Shown here one piece after another: positions 10,025 to 21,446 of a DNA stretch of 64,000 bases. This DNA is from Providencia alcalifaciens DSM 30120. Lineage in GTDB: Bacteria > Pseudomonadota > Gammaproteobacteria > Enterobacterales > Enterobacteriaceae. The notes under the pieces were generated by a model. The model had not been told where the DNA came from and made no database searches. It worked only from the letters and a program-made list of their open reading frames with translations. The stretch's first letter is position 1; the number at the start of each line of letters is the position of its first letter. The DNA lies in assembly GCF_000173415.1 (NCBI RefSeq), contig NZ_ABXW01000046.1, positions 184,370-248,369 of the forward strand. The letters run 5' to 3'. Position numbers and translations under genes: made by a program.

Positions 10025-11275
10025 ATGACGACACAGAAACGCCGTACAATTTGGACTCGATCTGCCCTGTTTATTGCGATAATCGCAGTAGCTGTTACAA
10101 CGTGGTATGTCTACCATAAAAATAATCAAAATGAAGTACCAACAACAGCGAGTGCAACACCGGGTGGACAAGCGAAAAAAGCAGGTGGAAGACCGTCTCG
10201 TCCCTTAGCCCCAGTGCAGTTTGCTACGGCACAAGAAAAAGTCGTTCCGCGTTTCTTATCCGGTTTAGGAACCGTGCAAGCCGCCAACATGGTGACGGTG
10301 ACCAGCCGCGTTGAAGGTCAGTTAATGCACATCTACTTCACTGAAGGCCAATCCGTTAAAGCCGGTGATTTATTAGCACAAATTGACCCTCGCCCTTTCG
10401 AGGTTCAACTCGCTCAAGCAGAAGGTCAGTTGGCAAAAGATAAAGCCGCCTTAGCCAATGCCCGTTTAGATCTCACTCGCTACCAAAAACTCGCAGGTAC
10501 TAAAGTCATTTCGCAACAAGAGCTGGATAATCAACGTGCCACGGTTTTACAGGCAGAAGGCAGTGTTAAAGTTGACCAAGCTGCCGTCGACAATGCCAAA
10601 CTGCAGCTGACTTACAGCAAAATCACTGCCCCTATTGCTGGACGGGTGGGTTTAAAACAGGTTGATGTTGGTAACTTTATCTCTTCGGGTACTTCCACCC
10701 CTATTGTCGTGATCACCCAAACACAACCTGCCGACGTTCTATTCGCCTTACCTGAAGGCGATATTCCCGCCATACAGCAAGCACAAGCTGCGGGTAAAAA
10801 AGTGCTGATTGAAGCGTGGGATCGCAACAATATTGCCATGATTGCCCAAGGGGAATTACTGAGTACCGACAACCAAATTGACCCCGCAACAGGCACACTC
10901 AAAATTAAAGCACGCTTTACCAACGAAGAGCAAAAGCTGTTTCCGAACCAATTTGTCAACGTCAAAATGCAAGTAGAAACGTTACAAAATGCAGTCGTTA
11001 TCCCAACCGCCGCCCTGCAAATGGGGAATGAAGGGCACTACGTTTGGGTTCTGAATGATGAAGGTACCGTCGCGAAGCATCTTGTCACCGTAGGTATTCA
11101 AGACAGTCAGCAAGTGGTCATTGAAAGTGGGTTATCCGCCAATACCAAAGTCATCACCGATGGGGTTGATAAGCTCACGGATGGCGCGAAGGTGGAGGTT
11201 GTTAATGCGTCATCCATCGAGAAAAAGTCCGCTTCCGCAGAGAGAAAACCTCGCAATAGTGCGGAGAAAGCCTAA
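10025..11275 (+). CDS. mdtA: Multidrug efflux periplasmic adaptor MdtA
   Basis: Membrane fusion protein linking the MdtBC pump to a TolC-type outer membrane channel. 416 residues: an N-terminal membrane anchor (about 11-29), a proline/glycine-rich linker, the lipoyl half-motif [19 protein letters not shown], the helical hairpin (about 115-180), then beta-barrel and membrane-proximal domains. The stop codon overlaps the mdtB start (TAATG), so translation is coupled. First gene of mdtABC-baeSR. Confidence 0.94.
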   Translation: MTTQKRRTIWTRSALFIAIIAVAVTTWYVYHKNNQNEVPTTASATPGGQAKKAGGRPSRPLAPVQFATAQEKVVPRFLSGLGTVQAANMVTVTSRVEGQLMHIYFTEGQSVKAGDLLAQIDPRPFEVQLAQAEGQLAKDKAALANARLDLTRYQKLAGTKVISQQELDNQRATVLQAEGSVKVDQAAVDNAKLQLTYSKITAPIAGRVGLKQVDVGNFISSGTSTPIVVITQTQPADVLFALPEGDIPAIQQAQAAGKKVLIEAWDRNNIAMIAQGELLSTDNQIDPATGTLKIKARFTNEEQKLFPNQFVNVKMQVETLQNAVVIPTAALQMGNEGHYVWVLNDEGTVAKHLVTVGIQDSQQVVIESGLSANTKVITDGVDKLTDGAKVEVVNASSIEKKSASAERKPRNSAEKA

Positions 11276-14200
11276 TGCAGCCTGAATCCCTTAAAGGCGG
11301 AGGTCCGTCTCGCCTCTTTATTCTGCGTCCAGTGGCGACCACATTATTTATGGTGGCAATCTTACTGGCAGGGATCATCGGCTACCGTTTTTTACCTGTT
11401 TCTGCATTGCCCGAAGTTGACTATCCAACAATCCAAGTCGTCACTCTGTATCCGGGGGCCAGCCCTGACGTCATGACATCGGCGATCACCGCTCCGTTGG
11501 AAACACAATTTGGTCAAATGTCTGGCTTACAGCAAATGTCATCACGCAGCTCTGGTGGCGCGTCGGTGATCACGCTCATGTTCCAGCTCTCGCTCCCTTT
11601 AGATGTTGCAGAGCAAGAAGTCCAAGCGGCAATTAACTCTGCCACCAGCTTATTACCCTCTGATTTACCATATCCACCGATTTACAATAAAGTGAATCCT
11701 GCGGATCCCCCTGTCTTAACGTTAGCCGTCACCTCCGATGCCATGCCGCTGACTCAAGTACAAGATATTATTGAAACTCGCGTTGCGCAGAAAATATCTC
11801 AAGTAACGGGTGTCGGTTTGGTTACCTTAGCCGGTGGGCAGCGCCCTGCTGTCCGCGTAAATCTTAATCCCCAAGCCATGGCGGCTAAAGGGCTAGATAG
11901 TGAAACGATTCGTACCGCGATTAATAACGCTAACGTCAACTCCGCAAAAGGGAGCTTTGATGGTCCAACTCGTGCGGTAACTCTATCTGCGAATGACCAA
12001 ATGAAGTCGCTTGATGATTACCGCAAGCTGATTGTGGCATTCCAAAATGGCGCGCCGGTACGTCTTGGTGATATTGCAACTATCGAACAAGGAGCAGAAA
12101 ACGCTTACCTCGGTGCATGGGCAAATAGCCAGCAAGCGATTGTCATCAATGTTCAGCGCCAGCCCGGCGCTAACGTCATTAGCACCACAGACACCATTCG
12201 TGCCTTACTGCCTGAGCTCATTGAAAGTCTGCCAGCCTCCGTCAACGTGGATATTTTAACGGACCGCACCAGTACGATTCGCGCTTCAGTGAATGATGTT
12301 CAATTTGAATTGATGCTTGCCATCGCCCTTGTAGTCATGGTGATTTACCTGTTCCTGCGCAATGGTATCGCGACATTGATCCCTGGTATTGCCGTGCCGC
12401 TGTCCCTCGTCGGCACCTTTGCGGTGATGTATTTCTGTGGTTTCTCTGTCAATAACCTGACGTTAATGGCACTCACCATCGCAACGGGATTCGTCGTCGA
12501 TGATGCCATTGTGGTGATTGAAAATATCTCCCGTTATCTTGAACAAGGTGATAAGCCTGTCGTTGCGGCATTAAAAGGCGCCGGAGAAATCGGCTTCACC
12601 ATTATTTCGCTGACGTTTTCATTGGTTGCCGTGCTGATCCCACTGCTGTTTATGGGAGACATTGTCGGGCGTCTATTCCGTGAATTTGCGATCACCTTGG
12701 CGGTGGCGATTTTGATCTCTGCCGTGGTATCCCTCACACTCACCCCAATGATGTGTGCTCGCTTACTCAAGCCCGAATCCCAACATAAACATAACCGTTT
12801 TGAAATCGCCTGCGAGCACTTTTTTGAATGGATGATTGCGGGCTATGGAGTATGGTTAAAACGCGTTCTTAACCACCAATGGCTAACACTGTGTGTCGCA
12901 CTAGGAACCTTAGTGCTGACTGTGCTGCTGTATATGTGGATCCCGAAAGGTTTCTTCCCACTGCAAGATAGCGGTATTATTCAGGGCACTATTGAGAGTC
13001 GCCAATCCATTTCATTTGCGGCTATGTCGAAAAAACAGCAAGAAGTGGCGGGAATTATTCTGTCCGACCCTGCCGTTGAAAACGTCACCACCTATGTGGG
13101 AATCGATGGCAATAATGCCACGCTAAATAATGCCCGTATTCAAATCACATTGAAGCCCCTTGATCAACGTGATGACCGAGTACCCACCATTATTCCCCGC
13201 CTACAGCAAGCCACTAGCAATGTTGCAGGAGTAAACCTCTATCTGCAACCTTCACAAGATTTAACCATTGATACACAAGTTTCTCGTACTCCGTATCAGT
13301 TTACACTGCAAGCCGGCTCCCTCGATGAGCTCAGTACTTGGGTACCAAAGTTAATTGACGCCCTTAACCAACAACCCGAACTTGTGGATGTCAGTAGTGA
13401 CTGGCAAGACAAAGGGTTAGTCGCCTATGTGAATGTGGATCGGGATACCGCAAGTCGTTTTGGCATTACGATGTCAAATATCGATAATGCCCTGTATAAC
13501 GCCTTTGGCCAGCGCATGATCTCGACTATCTATACCCAAGCGAATCAGTATCGCGTTATTTTAGAGCATAACACCCAAACCCGTGATGGAATGGATGCAC
13601 TTAATGATATTCGCCTGAAAGGGACGGATGGCGCCATGGTGCCGCTCAACACCTTAGTGAATATTCAAGAAGGTTATGGTCCTCTCGCCATCAATCACCT
13701 TGATCAGTTCCCTTCCGTCACGTTTTCTTTCGATGTCGCAGAGGGCTCTTCATTAGAGTCCGCAGTTAACGCGGTTAAGCTGGCAGAAAAAAACATTGCC
13801 ATGCCAAAATCCATCACCACGCAATTCCAAGGGGCAACACTCGCCTTTGAAGCGGCATTGAGTAGCACAGTTTGGCTTATTTTTGCCGCGATCATCGCCA
13901 TGTATATCGTGTTGGGCATTCTGTATGAAAGCTTTATTCATCCAATCACTATATTATCCACTCTGCCAACCGCTGGGGTCGGGGCGCTACTTGCCTTAAT
14001 GATGGCAGGAAATGAGCTAGATGTAATAGCCATCATCGGTATTATTTTGCTGATCGGAATTGTGAAAAAGAACGCCATTATGATGATTGACTTTGCGCTT
14101 GCTGCTGAGCGTGAACAAGGTTTATCCCCATATGATGCGATTTATCAGGCCTGTTTACTGCGTTTTCGTCCAATCTTGATGACCACGATGGCTGCCTTAT

Positions 14201-14391
14201 TAGGTGCATTACCGTTAATGTTAAGCACGGGTGTGGGTGCGGAATTACGCCAACCGTTGGGAGTCTGTATGGTCGGTGGACTGATCATGAGCCAAATTTT
14301 GACGCTCTTCACCACCCCAGTGATCTACCTGATGTTTGACCGCTTAGCCCATCGCTTTAATCGTCGTGAGCGCAAGGCACAGGAGTCTTAA
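11275..14391 (+). CDS. mdtB: RND multidrug efflux permease MdtB
   Basis: Inner-membrane proton/drug antiporter subunit, 1038 residues with 12 membrane helices and two large periplasmic loops. The helix 4 proton-relay motif is visible in [15 protein letters not shown]. It forms a heterotrimer with MdtC in relatives; the two are paralogues in adjacent genes. The end overlaps the mdtC start by one base. Substrates in relatives include bile salts, novobiocin and deoxycholate. Confidence 0.95.
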   Translation: MQPESLKGGGPSRLFILRPVATTLFMVAILLAGIIGYRFLPVSALPEVDYPTIQVVTLYPGASPDVMTSAITAPLETQFGQMSGLQQMSSRSSGGASVITLMFQLSLPLDVAEQEVQAAINSATSLLPSDLPYPPIYNKVNPADPPVLTLAVTSDAMPLTQVQDIIETRVAQKISQVTGVGLVTLAGGQRPAVRVNLNPQAMAAKGLDSETIRTAINNANVNSAKGSFDGPTRAVTLSANDQMKSLDDYRKLIVAFQNGAPVRLGDIATIEQGAENAYLGAWANSQQAIVINVQRQPGANVISTTDTIRALLPELIESLPASVNVDILTDRTSTIRASVNDVQFELMLAIALVVMVIYLFLRNGIATLIPGIAVPLSLVGTFAVMYFCGFSVNNLTLMALTIATGFVVDDAIVVIENISRYLEQGDKPVVAALKGAGEIGFTIISLTFSLVAVLIPLLFMGDIVGRLFREFAITLAVAILISAVVSLTLTPMMCARLLKPESQHKHNRFEIACEHFFEWMIAGYGVWLKRVLNHQWLTLCVALGTLVLTVLLYMWIPKGFFPLQDSGIIQGTIESRQSISFAAMSKKQQEVAGIILSDPAVENVTTYVGIDGNNATLNNARIQITLKPLDQRDDRVPTIIPRLQQATSNVAGVNLYLQPSQDLTIDTQVSRTPYQFTLQAGSLDELSTWVPKLIDALNQQPELVDVSSDWQDKGLVAYVNVDRDTASRFGITMSNIDNALYNAFGQRMISTIYTQANQYRVILEHNTQTRDGMDALNDIRLKGTDGAMVPLNTLVNIQEGYGPLAINHLDQFPSVTFSFDVAEGSSLESAVNAVKLAEKNIAMPKSITTQFQGATLAFEAALSSTVWLIFAAIIAMYIVLGILYESFIHPITILSTLPTAGVGALLALMMAGNELDVIAIIGIILLIGIVKKNAIMMIDFALAAEREQGLSPYDAIYQACLLRFRPILMTTMAALLGALPLMLSTGVGAELRQPLGVCMVGGLIMSQILTLFTTPVIYLMFDRLAHRFNRRERKAQES

Positions 14392-17300
14392 TGAAACGCT
14401 TCTTTGCTTTATTCATCAGCCGTCCGGTGGCAACCACCTTAATCAGTGTTGCCATTACCTTATGCGGTGCATTGAGCTTTCTATTTTTACCTGTGGCGCC
14501 CCTGCCACAGGTCGACTACCCAGTAATAAGAGTGTCAGCGTCACTTCCCGGTGCATCACCAGAAACAATGGCATCCTCGATTGCGACCCCACTTGAGCGT
14601 TCACTCGGCAGTATCGCAGGCTTAAATGAGATGACATCCAGCAGCTCGTTAGGGAGTACCACTATAACCTTAGAGTTCGATCTCACAAAAGATATCAATA
14701 ATGCCGCCCGTGAAGTACAAGCTGCATTGAATGCAGCGCAAAACCTATTACCTAGCGGCATGCCAAGCCGCCCGCGTTACTATAAATCGAACCCGTCTGA
14801 TGCCCCCATTATGATTTTAACGCTCACATCAAATACCCTAAGCACTGGGGAAATGTACGATGTGGCATCGACACGCTTAGCACAACGTATTGCACAAATT
14901 GAAGGTGTCAGTGAAGTGACTGTGGGTGGTGGCTCCCTGCCCGCAGTACGAGTGGAACTCAACCCCACGGCATTATTCAATCAAGGGGTTTCTCTGGATG
15001 CAGTCCGCTCTGCAATCAGTAGCGCCAATGTGCGTCAACCCCAAGGTTATATCAATAACCCAGATAACCGATACCAAGTTCAGACCAATGATGAACTGAA
15101 AAAAGCAGCAGATTATCGCCCGATTATTGTCCATTACAGTAACGGTAATGCCGTTAAACTCAGTGATGTGGCAACGGTAAAAGATTCGGTACAGAACGTA
15201 CGAGCTGCGGGAATGTCCAGTGGTGAACCTGCGATCCTCATTATTATTCGTCGAGAAGCGGGTGCCAATATCATTGAGACTGTAAAACGCATTCGTGAAG
15301 AAATACCTGAATTTAAGGACATGATCCCTGCCGCCATCGATCTTCAAGTCGCACAAGATAGAACACCGACCATTAAAGCCTCCCTTGCGGAAGTAGAACG
15401 GGCATTAATGATTGCGATCGCGCTTGTTATTCTCGTCGTGCTGCTCTTTTTACGCTCTGGTCGTGCCACGCTTATTCCGGCTATTGCCGTGCCTGTTTCG
15501 CTAATAGGCACATTTACTGCAATGTATTTATGCGGATTTAGCCTCAATAACCTATCACTCATGGCGCTGACCGTTGCAACCGGCTTTGTGGTGGACGATG
15601 CCATTGTGGTCTTGGAGAACATTTCACGGCATATCGAAAATGGTCGCAAGCCCTTTATTGCCGCCATTAAAGGGGTTTCTGAAGTGGGTTTTACCGTTGT
15701 CTCCATGAGTATTTCTTTAGTCGCCGTGTTTATTCCTTTACTTCTGATGGACGGGCTAGTCGGGCGCTTATTCCGGGAATTCGCCATCACACTCTCGACC
15801 GCTATTGGGATTTCATTGGTCATTTCCCTCACATTAACCCCGATGATGTGTGCACATTTACTGAAAAAGAGAGGTGATAAAGTTAATGCTAAGCGCCAAG
15901 GCTTTGGTCGAGTGCTTATTCGGCTACAAGAAAGTTACGGCGTCACGTTAAATTGGGTGCTTTCTCATCGACGCAGTGTATTAGCCGTATTAATTGCAGC
16001 TATTGGTTTAAATGTTTATCTGTATATTTCAATTCCTAAAGCCTTTTTCCCAGAACAAGATACTGGGCGGTTACTGGGTTTTGTCCGTGCAGACCAAAGC
16101 ATCTCATTCCAGTCAATGAAGCAAAAAATGACGAGCTTTATGCAGCAAGTAAAAGCGGATCCTGCCGTGGATAGCGTCACTGGATTTACGGGCGGCAGCC
16201 GCGTCAACAGTGGCTCTATGTTTATCTCCTTAAAGCCACTGGATGAGCGCAAAGAGAGTGCTAACAGCGTGATTAACCGCTTGCGCATGAAACTGGCGAA
16301 AGAACCCGGTGCCAACTTATTTATGATGCCCGTGCAAGATATCCGCGTGGGAGGACGTCAATCCGAAGCTAGCTATCAATTTACCCTGTTAGCCGATGAG
16401 CTGGATGCATTACGTTCATGGGAGCCCGCTATTCGCCGAGCTCTAGGGGATTTACCTCAGTTAACCGATGTGAACTCCGATAAAGAAGATAAAGGCGCGG
16501 AGATGGCATTAACCTATGACCGCGATTTGATGGCGCAACTGGGGATCGATGTGCGTGATGCGAACAATCTGCTCAACAATGCCTTTGGTCAGCGACAGAT
16601 CTCCACTATCTATGAAGCGATGAACCAATATAAAGTGGTGATGGAAGTGGCACCCGAATATACACAAGACGTGAGCTCACTGGATAAAATGTTTGTGGTC
16701 AACAAACAGGGAGACGCCATTCCCCTTTCCTATTTTGCACGCTGGCAACCCGCCAATGCGCCGCTGAGTGTGAATCACCAAGGATTATCTGCCGCGTCCA
16801 CCATCTCGTTTAACGTAGCGGATGGCTATACCTTAAATGATGCAATTGATGCCGTAGAAAAAACCATGACATCACTGGGTGTCCCCTCTACCGTACGAGG
16901 CACTTTTGCCGGAACCGCTCAGGTATTCCAAGAAACGTTAAAATCACAGTTATTTTTAATTTTAGCAGCAATTGTCACCGTCTATTTGGTATTAGGTATT
17001 TTGTATGAAAGCTATATTCACCCGCTTACGATTCTTTCCACCCTGCCTTCCGCAGGCGTGGGGGCATTATTAGCCCTTGAATTGTTTGATACGCCATTTA
17101 GCTTGATTGCTTTAATTGGGATTATGTTACTCATTGGGATTGTCATGAAAAATGCCATTATCATGGTGGACTTCGCGCTCCAAGCACAACGTAACGCCCA
17201 CTTATCCGCTCGCGAAGCCATCTTACGCGCTAGCCTATTGCGTTTTCGCCCTATCGTCATGACCACGCTTGCAGCGATTTTTGGTGCACTCCCCTTGATG

Positions 17301-17483
17301 TTAGGCACCGGTGACGGCGCAGAACTACGTCAGCCCTTGGGGATCGCCATCGTGGGCGGGTTAATCATGAGCCAGCTGTTGACCCTATTTACAACCCCCG
17401 TGGTGTATCTCAGTTTCGATAGCCTAAGACAGCGTTTCTCACGTTCAGCGCATTCTGTGCAGGAGAAAACCCATGAAGCTTAA
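14391..17483 (+). CDS. mdtC: RND multidrug efflux permease MdtC
   Basis: Second permease of the MdtBC pump, 1030 residues, same 12-helix RND plan as MdtB with [17 protein letters not shown] in helix 4. In E. coli the MFS gene mdtD follows; here the last 11 bases of mdtC overlap the start of baeS, so mdtD is absent and pump and sensor are translationally coupled. Confidence 0.95.
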   Translation: MKRFFALFISRPVATTLISVAITLCGALSFLFLPVAPLPQVDYPVIRVSASLPGASPETMASSIATPLERSLGSIAGLNEMTSSSSLGSTTITLEFDLTKDINNAAREVQAALNAAQNLLPSGMPSRPRYYKSNPSDAPIMILTLTSNTLSTGEMYDVASTRLAQRIAQIEGVSEVTVGGGSLPAVRVELNPTALFNQGVSLDAVRSAISSANVRQPQGYINNPDNRYQVQTNDELKKAADYRPIIVHYSNGNAVKLSDVATVKDSVQNVRAAGMSSGEPAILIIIRREAGANIIETVKRIREEIPEFKDMIPAAIDLQVAQDRTPTIKASLAEVERALMIAIALVILVVLLFLRSGRATLIPAIAVPVSLIGTFTAMYLCGFSLNNLSLMALTVATGFVVDDAIVVLENISRHIENGRKPFIAAIKGVSEVGFTVVSMSISLVAVFIPLLLMDGLVGRLFREFAITLSTAIGISLVISLTLTPMMCAHLLKKRGDKVNAKRQGFGRVLIRLQESYGVTLNWVLSHRRSVLAVLIAAIGLNVYLYISIPKAFFPEQDTGRLLGFVRADQSISFQSMKQKMTSFMQQVKADPAVDSVTGFTGGSRVNSGSMFISLKPLDERKESANSVINRLRMKLAKEPGANLFMMPVQDIRVGGRQSEASYQFTLLADELDALRSWEPAIRRALGDLPQLTDVNSDKEDKGAEMALTYDRDLMAQLGIDVRDANNLLNNAFGQRQISTIYEAMNQYKVVMEVAPEYTQDVSSLDKMFVVNKQGDAIPLSYFARWQPANAPLSVNHQGLSAASTISFNVADGYTLNDAIDAVEKTMTSLGVPSTVRGTFAGTAQVFQETLKSQLFLILAAIVTVYLVLGILYESYIHPLTILSTLPSAGVGALLALELFDTPFSLIALIGIMLLIGIVMKNAIIMVDFALQAQRNAHLSAREAILRASLLRFRPIVMTTLAAIFGALPLMLGTGDGAELRQPLGIAIVGGLIMSQLLTLFTTPVVYLSFDSLRQRFSRSAHSVQEKTHEA

Positions 17484-18870
17484 ACTTACCAGCCTTAGTA
17501 CCCGTTTGTTCATCGCGATTTTTGCCACCTGTTTGCTGCTGGTTGTAATAATGCACCAAGGGGTGCGTATGGGGTTTCAGCACGGCTTTATTGACTATAT
17601 CAAAGAGAACGACCAACAACGTGCTGAGCTACTTTCCTCCGCACTCGCTGAACAATATGAGGAAGAGGGAAGTTGGCGATTTCTTGCGAGTGATGAGCGC
17701 ATGTTTTTCCGTATTTTACGCAATGTTGATAACCAACATCAGAGTCCAGGTCCAGGTCCAGGGCATGGACATAAGCGTATGCGCGGGATGTTTTGGGTTT
17801 TTGATGCTAAAGATAACCTTATTTGGGGGCGAGAACGGCCTCCAGAGCAAGTGATCCGAGTTCCCGTAAAAACTAGCCAAGGGACAACGGTAGGCTGGCT
17901 GATTGCCAGCTATGAAAGTGGCATCAGTAATCAGTTAGACCAGCGTTTCGATACTCAACAGATGCATATTAGCTGGCTAATTGCAGGATTATCGCTATTT
18001 GTTGCACTGTTAGTTACCCTCTTTTTGGCTCGCGGATTCTTAAAGCCCATCAAGCGGTTATTGGAAGGCACTCACCAATTAGCAAAAGGCGATTTCAGTG
18101 CGCGGGTTTCAGAGGTTGGTCAAGATGAATTGGGACAGCTCGCCAAGGATTTTAATCACCTAGCTTCCACACTCGAAAAAAATGAGCAGATGCGCCGTGA
18201 TTATATGGCCGATATCTCCCATGAACTACGCACCCCACTATCCGTCTTACGTGGTGAACTTGAAGCCGTGCAGGATGGTGTTCGCCAAGCGACTCCAGAA
18301 ACCATAAACTCATTACTCAATGAAACACAGACGCTGATCAAGCTTGTCAATGACCTACACCAGCTCTCCTTATCCGATCGCGGTTCCTTGGTATATCGCA
18401 TGCAATCCATCGATATTATTCCCATTATTGAGATGAATTTAGGGCAAGCTAAATGGCGCTTGGAAGATAGACAACTGACATTAAACACTCAGTTTTCTAG
18501 CCATTCTCCCCTCTTTGCTGACCCTGACCGCATAAACCAACTATTCTATAATTTGATGGAAAATAGTCTGCGTTATACGGATCCACACGGTAAGATTGCC
18601 GTTAGCGTAACGCAACAAAATCAACAACTGATTATTGAATGGGAAGACAGTGCCCCAGGGCTTAGCGTTGAACAATGTCAGCACCTCTTTGAGCGATTTT
18701 ATCGTGTTGAAGCATCTCGCAACCGTGCGAGTGGCGGTTCAGGTTTAGGGCTTGCCATTTGCTATAATATTGTCGAAGCGCATAACGGTACTATCTCTGC
18801 GGCGCCTTCCACACTAGGTGGCGTGAAGGTGACCATTCAACTTCCCATCGCGACTTTGGAGACTGAATAG
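17473..18870 (+). CDS. baeS: Envelope stress sensor histidine kinase BaeS
   Basis: 465 residues: membrane helix (about 10-30), periplasmic sensor domain, second helix (about 160-182), HAMP, then HisKA and HATPase_c. The H-box is [17 protein letters not shown], the N-box [11 protein letters not shown], and the G-boxes DSAPGLS and GGSGLGLAI. It phosphorylates BaeR and senses indole, flavonoids, metals and envelope stress in relatives. The sensor domain contains a Pro-Gly/His-Gly stretch coded by three exact GTCCAG units (17744-17761). It overlaps mdtC by 11 bp and baeR by one base. Confidence 0.94.
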   Translation: MKLKLTSLSTRLFIAIFATCLLLVVIMHQGVRMGFQHGFIDYIKENDQQRAELLSSALAEQYEEEGSWRFLASDERMFFRILRNVDNQHQSPGPGPGHGHKRMRGMFWVFDAKDNLIWGRERPPEQVIRVPVKTSQGTTVGWLIASYESGISNQLDQRFDTQQMHISWLIAGLSLFVALLVTLFLARGFLKPIKRLLEGTHQLAKGDFSARVSEVGQDELGQLAKDFNHLASTLEKNEQMRRDYMADISHELRTPLSVLRGELEAVQDGVRQATPETINSLLNETQTLIKLVNDLHQLSLSDRGSLVYRMQSIDIIPIIEMNLGQAKWRLEDRQLTLNTQFSSHSPLFADPDRINQLFYNLMENSLRYTDPHGKIAVSVTQQNQQLIIEWEDSAPGLSVEQCQHLFERFYRVEASRNRASGGSGLGLAICYNIVEAHNGTISAAPSTLGGVKVTIQLPIATLETE

Positions 18871-19583
18871 TGACTTTGCCTGAGAAAAATTTTTCTGAAT
18901 CAAATAGTTCCCATGTTTTGATTGTTGAAGATGAACCCAAGCTGGGACAGCTCTTGTTCGATTATTTACAAGCCTCTGGCTATGTCCCTGCGCTACTGAT
19001 GCGCGGAGATGAAGTGATCCCTTATGTCCAAAAACATTTCCCCGACCTCATTTTGTTAGATTTAATGCTGCCGGGGCTTGATGGTATTTCGGTTTGCCGT
19101 GAGCTGCGTCAATTCAGTGACGTCCCCGTGATTATGGTGACAGCAAAAACGGAAGAAATTGACCGTTTGTTAGGATTAGAAATTGGTGCTGATGATTATG
19201 TTTGTAAGCCATTTAGTCCTCGAGAAGTTGTCGCTCGCGTGAAAACTATTTTGCGCCGCTGTCAACACTCATCGACTTCAGCAAACCACCATGGAACCCA
19301 ATTAATTATCGATGAAAATGCCTTTCAAGTTCGTTACGGTGACAAATTACTGGAACTGACACCCGCGGAGTTTCGTCTGCTAAAATTTCTCTCCGATAAT
19401 GCAGGTACCGTCTTTTCTCGGGATCAATTACTGGATATTTTATATGACGACCACCGTGTGGTGACAGACAGAACGATTGATAGCCATGTAAAAAATTTAC
19501 GCCGTAAGCTGGAATCATTAGATAACGAAAAAACATTTATTCGCTCTATCTACGGTTTAGGCTATCGCTGGGACGATATCTAA
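18870..19583 (+). CDS. baeR: Response regulator BaeR
   Basis: OmpR/PhoB-type regulator, 237 residues, starting with GTG that overlaps the baeS stop (TAGTG). Receiver domain with the acidic pocket VEDEP and the phosphorylated Asp in [13 protein letters not shown], Lys in VCKPFSPRE; winged-helix domain ending [10 protein letters not shown]. It activates mdtABC in relatives, so the genes form an autoregulated unit. Confidence 0.94.
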   Translation: MTLPEKNFSESNSSHVLIVEDEPKLGQLLFDYLQASGYVPALLMRGDEVIPYVQKHFPDLILLDLMLPGLDGISVCRELRQFSDVPVIMVTAKTEEIDRLLGLEIGADDYVCKPFSPREVVARVKTILRRCQHSSTSANHHGTQLIIDENAFQVRYGDKLLELTPAEFRLLKFLSDNAGTVFSRDQLLDILYDDHRVVTDRTIDSHVKNLRRKLESLDNEKTFIRSIYGLGYRWDDI

Positions 19584-19591
19584 TTCAGCCA

Positions 19592-19705
19592 TTCCCTTGT
19601 AACAAAATTATAACCATATTTTTTACAAGGGAAATTTGGCATTCCCCGCATTTAGCGTTAAAATCCCCACCCTCGAATTTTTACACCATGCCATCCGGCA
19701 TGGTG
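19592..19705 (+). promoter_or_regulatory. Two strong hairpins in the baeR-trhP gap
   Basis: TTCCCTTGTAA (19592-19602) pairs perfectly with TTACAAGGGAA (19623-19633); CACCATGCC (19684-19692) pairs perfectly with GGCATGGTG (19697-19705) around an ATCC loop, 28 bases before the trhP ATG. Neither has a following T-run, so they look like RNA stability or leader structures rather than simple terminators. Confidence 0.4.
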
Positions 19706-19733
19706 CTGACCTGACATCAGACTGAGAACTAAC

Positions 19734-21110
19734 ATGTTTACACCAGAATTATTATCCCCAGCAGGTTCCTTGAAGAACATGCGTTATGCGTTTGCTTACG
19801 GTGCCGATGCGGTATATGCCGGTCAACCTCGCTACAGCCTACGTGTGCGCAATAACGAATTTAACCATGAGAATCTCGCTAAAGGGATCAACGAAGCCCA
19901 CGAACTTGGTAAAAAATTCTATGTGGTCGTCAACATTGCCCCGCATAACGCCAAGCTAAAAACGTTTATTCGCGACCTGACCCCCGTGATCGAAATGGGA
20001 CCCGATGCACTCATTATGTCCGACCCAGGACTTATCATGATGGTGCGTGAAGCATTCCCAGATATGGATATTCACTTATCGGTTCAAGCAAACGCCGTCA
20101 ACTGGGCTTCCGTCAAATTCTGGAAACAAATGGGATTAACCCGCGTCATTTTATCTCGCGAGCTCTCCTTGGAAGAAATTGCTGAGATCCGCCAGCAAGT
20201 CCCTGAAATTGAGCTTGAAGTCTTTGTACACGGTGCACTGTGTATGGCATATTCAGGGCGCTGCCTGCTTTCTGGCTATATTAATAAACGCGACCCGAAC
20301 CAAGGAACCTGCACCAATGCATGCCGTTGGGAATATAAAGTCCAAGAAGGTAAAGAAGACGACGTGGGCAACATCGTGCATATGCATGAGCCTATCCCAG
20401 TGAAAAATGTTGCACCTACACTGGGTGAAGGTGCGCCAACTGATAAAGTGTACATGATTGAAGAAGCGATGCGCCCAGGCGAATACATGACCGCCTTTGA
20501 GGATGAGCATGGTACGTATATCATGAACTCCAAGGACTTACGCGCTATTGAGCACGTCGAGACACTGACTAAGATGGGTGTTCACTCACTGAAAATCGAA
20601 GGTCGTACTAAGTCATTCTATTATTGTGCACGTACAGCCCAAGTGTATCGTCGCGCTATTGATGATGCTGTTGCAGGCAAACCATTTGACCCGAGCCTGC
20701 TCTCTACGCTTGAAGGGTTAGCACACCGTGGCTATACCGAAGGTTTCTTACGCCGCCATACCCATGATGCTTACCAAACTTATGAGTATGGCTATTCTGT
20801 TTCAGATACTCAGCAATTTGTGGGTGAATTTACGGGTAACCGCGTGAATGGCTTAGCGGAAGTCGATGTTAAAAATAAATTTAGCGTCGGTGATAGCTTA
20901 GAGCTCATGACACCCGCGGGTAATATTGTCTTTACGCTGGATTCATTGACCAACCGTAAAGGCGAATCCGTGGATGTTGCGCCAGGTAATGGGCATGTGG
21001 TTTACCTACCAATTCCTGAAGATGTGGATGTTAATTTTGGTTTGTTAATCCGTAATTTGGCGGGAACGACAACCCGTGATCCTCATCAAGCTCAAGTCGA
21101 AAAAGCGTAA
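19734..21110 (+). CDS. trhP: tRNA hydroxylation protein P (U32 peptidase family)
   Basis: 458 residues, formerly yegQ. With prephenate it makes 5-hydroxyuridine at position 34 of tRNAs in E. coli. The U32 signature is complete: ELLSPAGSLKNMRYAFAYGADAVY at the N-terminus, ELEVFVHGALCMAYSGRCLLS and the Cys-containing DPNQGTCTNACRW, which give the iron-sulphur ligands. The position just after mdtABC-baeSR and before cyaR is the same as in E. coli. Confidence 0.92.
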   Translation: MFTPELLSPAGSLKNMRYAFAYGADAVYAGQPRYSLRVRNNEFNHENLAKGINEAHELGKKFYVVVNIAPHNAKLKTFIRDLTPVIEMGPDALIMSDPGLIMMVREAFPDMDIHLSVQANAVNWASVKFWKQMGLTRVILSRELSLEEIAEIRQQVPEIELEVFVHGALCMAYSGRCLLSGYINKRDPNQGTCTNACRWEYKVQEGKEDDVGNIVHMHEPIPVKNVAPTLGEGAPTDKVYMIEEAMRPGEYMTAFEDEHGTYIMNSKDLRAIEHVETLTKMGVHSLKIEGRTKSFYYCARTAQVYRRAIDDAVAGKPFDPSLLSTLEGLAHRGYTEGFLRRHTHDAYQTYEYGYSVSDTQQFVGEFTGNRVNGLAEVDVKNKFSVGDSLELMTPAGNIVFTLDSLTNRKGESVDVAPGNGHVVYLPIPEDVDVNFGLLIRNLAGTTTRDPHQAQVEKA

Positions 21111-21156
21111 TTTTCGGGTAGTGTAGCTTGCTATCCACTCACCACGTTTTCTGAAT

Positions 21157-21189
21157 AAAAGCCCATGGTCGATGACGGTGGGCTTTTTC
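21157..21189 (+). terminator. Terminator of trhP
   Basis: AAAAGCCCA (21157-21165) pairs with TGGGCTTTTT (21179-21188), leaving a 13-base loop; a T-run follows. Confidence 0.75.
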
Positions 21190-21234
21190 TTATGTTTTTG
21201 TCTAAAAAACGCTCATTTTGTGCTTTATTTTAGT

Positions 21235-21248
21235 TGAGAATCATTCTC
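21235..21248. promoter_or_regulatory. Fur-box-like palindrome
   Basis: TGAGAATCATTCTC is a perfect palindrome and matches 12 of 14 bases of the Fur core TGATAATCATTATC. It lies about 105 bp upstream of the cyaR start and 45 bp after the trhP terminator; TTGACA follows at 21253. No gene between it and cyaR would be its target, so a link to cyaR or to a short upstream transcript is a guess. Confidence 0.4.
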
Positions 21249-21291
21249 GTTATTGACAGTCTCACTAAAAAATGCACTCAATATCCAATTT

Positions 21292-21307
21292 TATGCAACA
21301 GATCACA
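21292..21307 (+). promoter_or_regulatory. CRP site of the cyaR promoter
   Basis: TATGC-AACAGA-TCACA keeps the right half (TCACA) of the CRP consensus. Its centre is about 42 bases before the predicted cyaR start, the class II position. The -10 box is TATAGT at 21329-21334. CyaR is CRP-activated in E. coli, which agrees. Confidence 0.6.
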
Positions 21308-21341
21308 TCAATTGGTTATTCTATATCGTATAGTCACTCTC

Positions 21342-21430
21342 GAAAACGAAGAACTAGAAAGTCATAAATTAAGACTAGGAACCACCTCCTTGGCTGGCTC
21401 AATCTCCCTTGAGCTAGCCATTTCTTTTTT
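21342..21430 (+). ncRNA. cyaR: Small regulatory RNA CyaR
   Basis: The 3' two thirds match E. coli CyaR: the core GGAACCACCTCCTT (seed that pairs with ribosome binding sites such as ompX) and a terminator whose loop TCTCCC is the same. The stem is GGCTGGCTCAA (21392-21402) with TTGAGCTAGCC (21409-21419), then TTTCTTTTTT. The start is set by the -10 TATAGT seven bases upstream; the length of about 89 nt agrees with 87 nt in E. coli. The location right after trhP is also conserved. The 5' third is diverged. Confidence 0.9.
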
Positions 21431-21446
21431 CTAGCCCCTAATATCC

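Noticed and set aside
21234..21434. 66-codon frame starting with TTG
   Set aside because: It begins in the Fur-like palindrome and runs through the cyaR core and terminator; it has no ribosome site.
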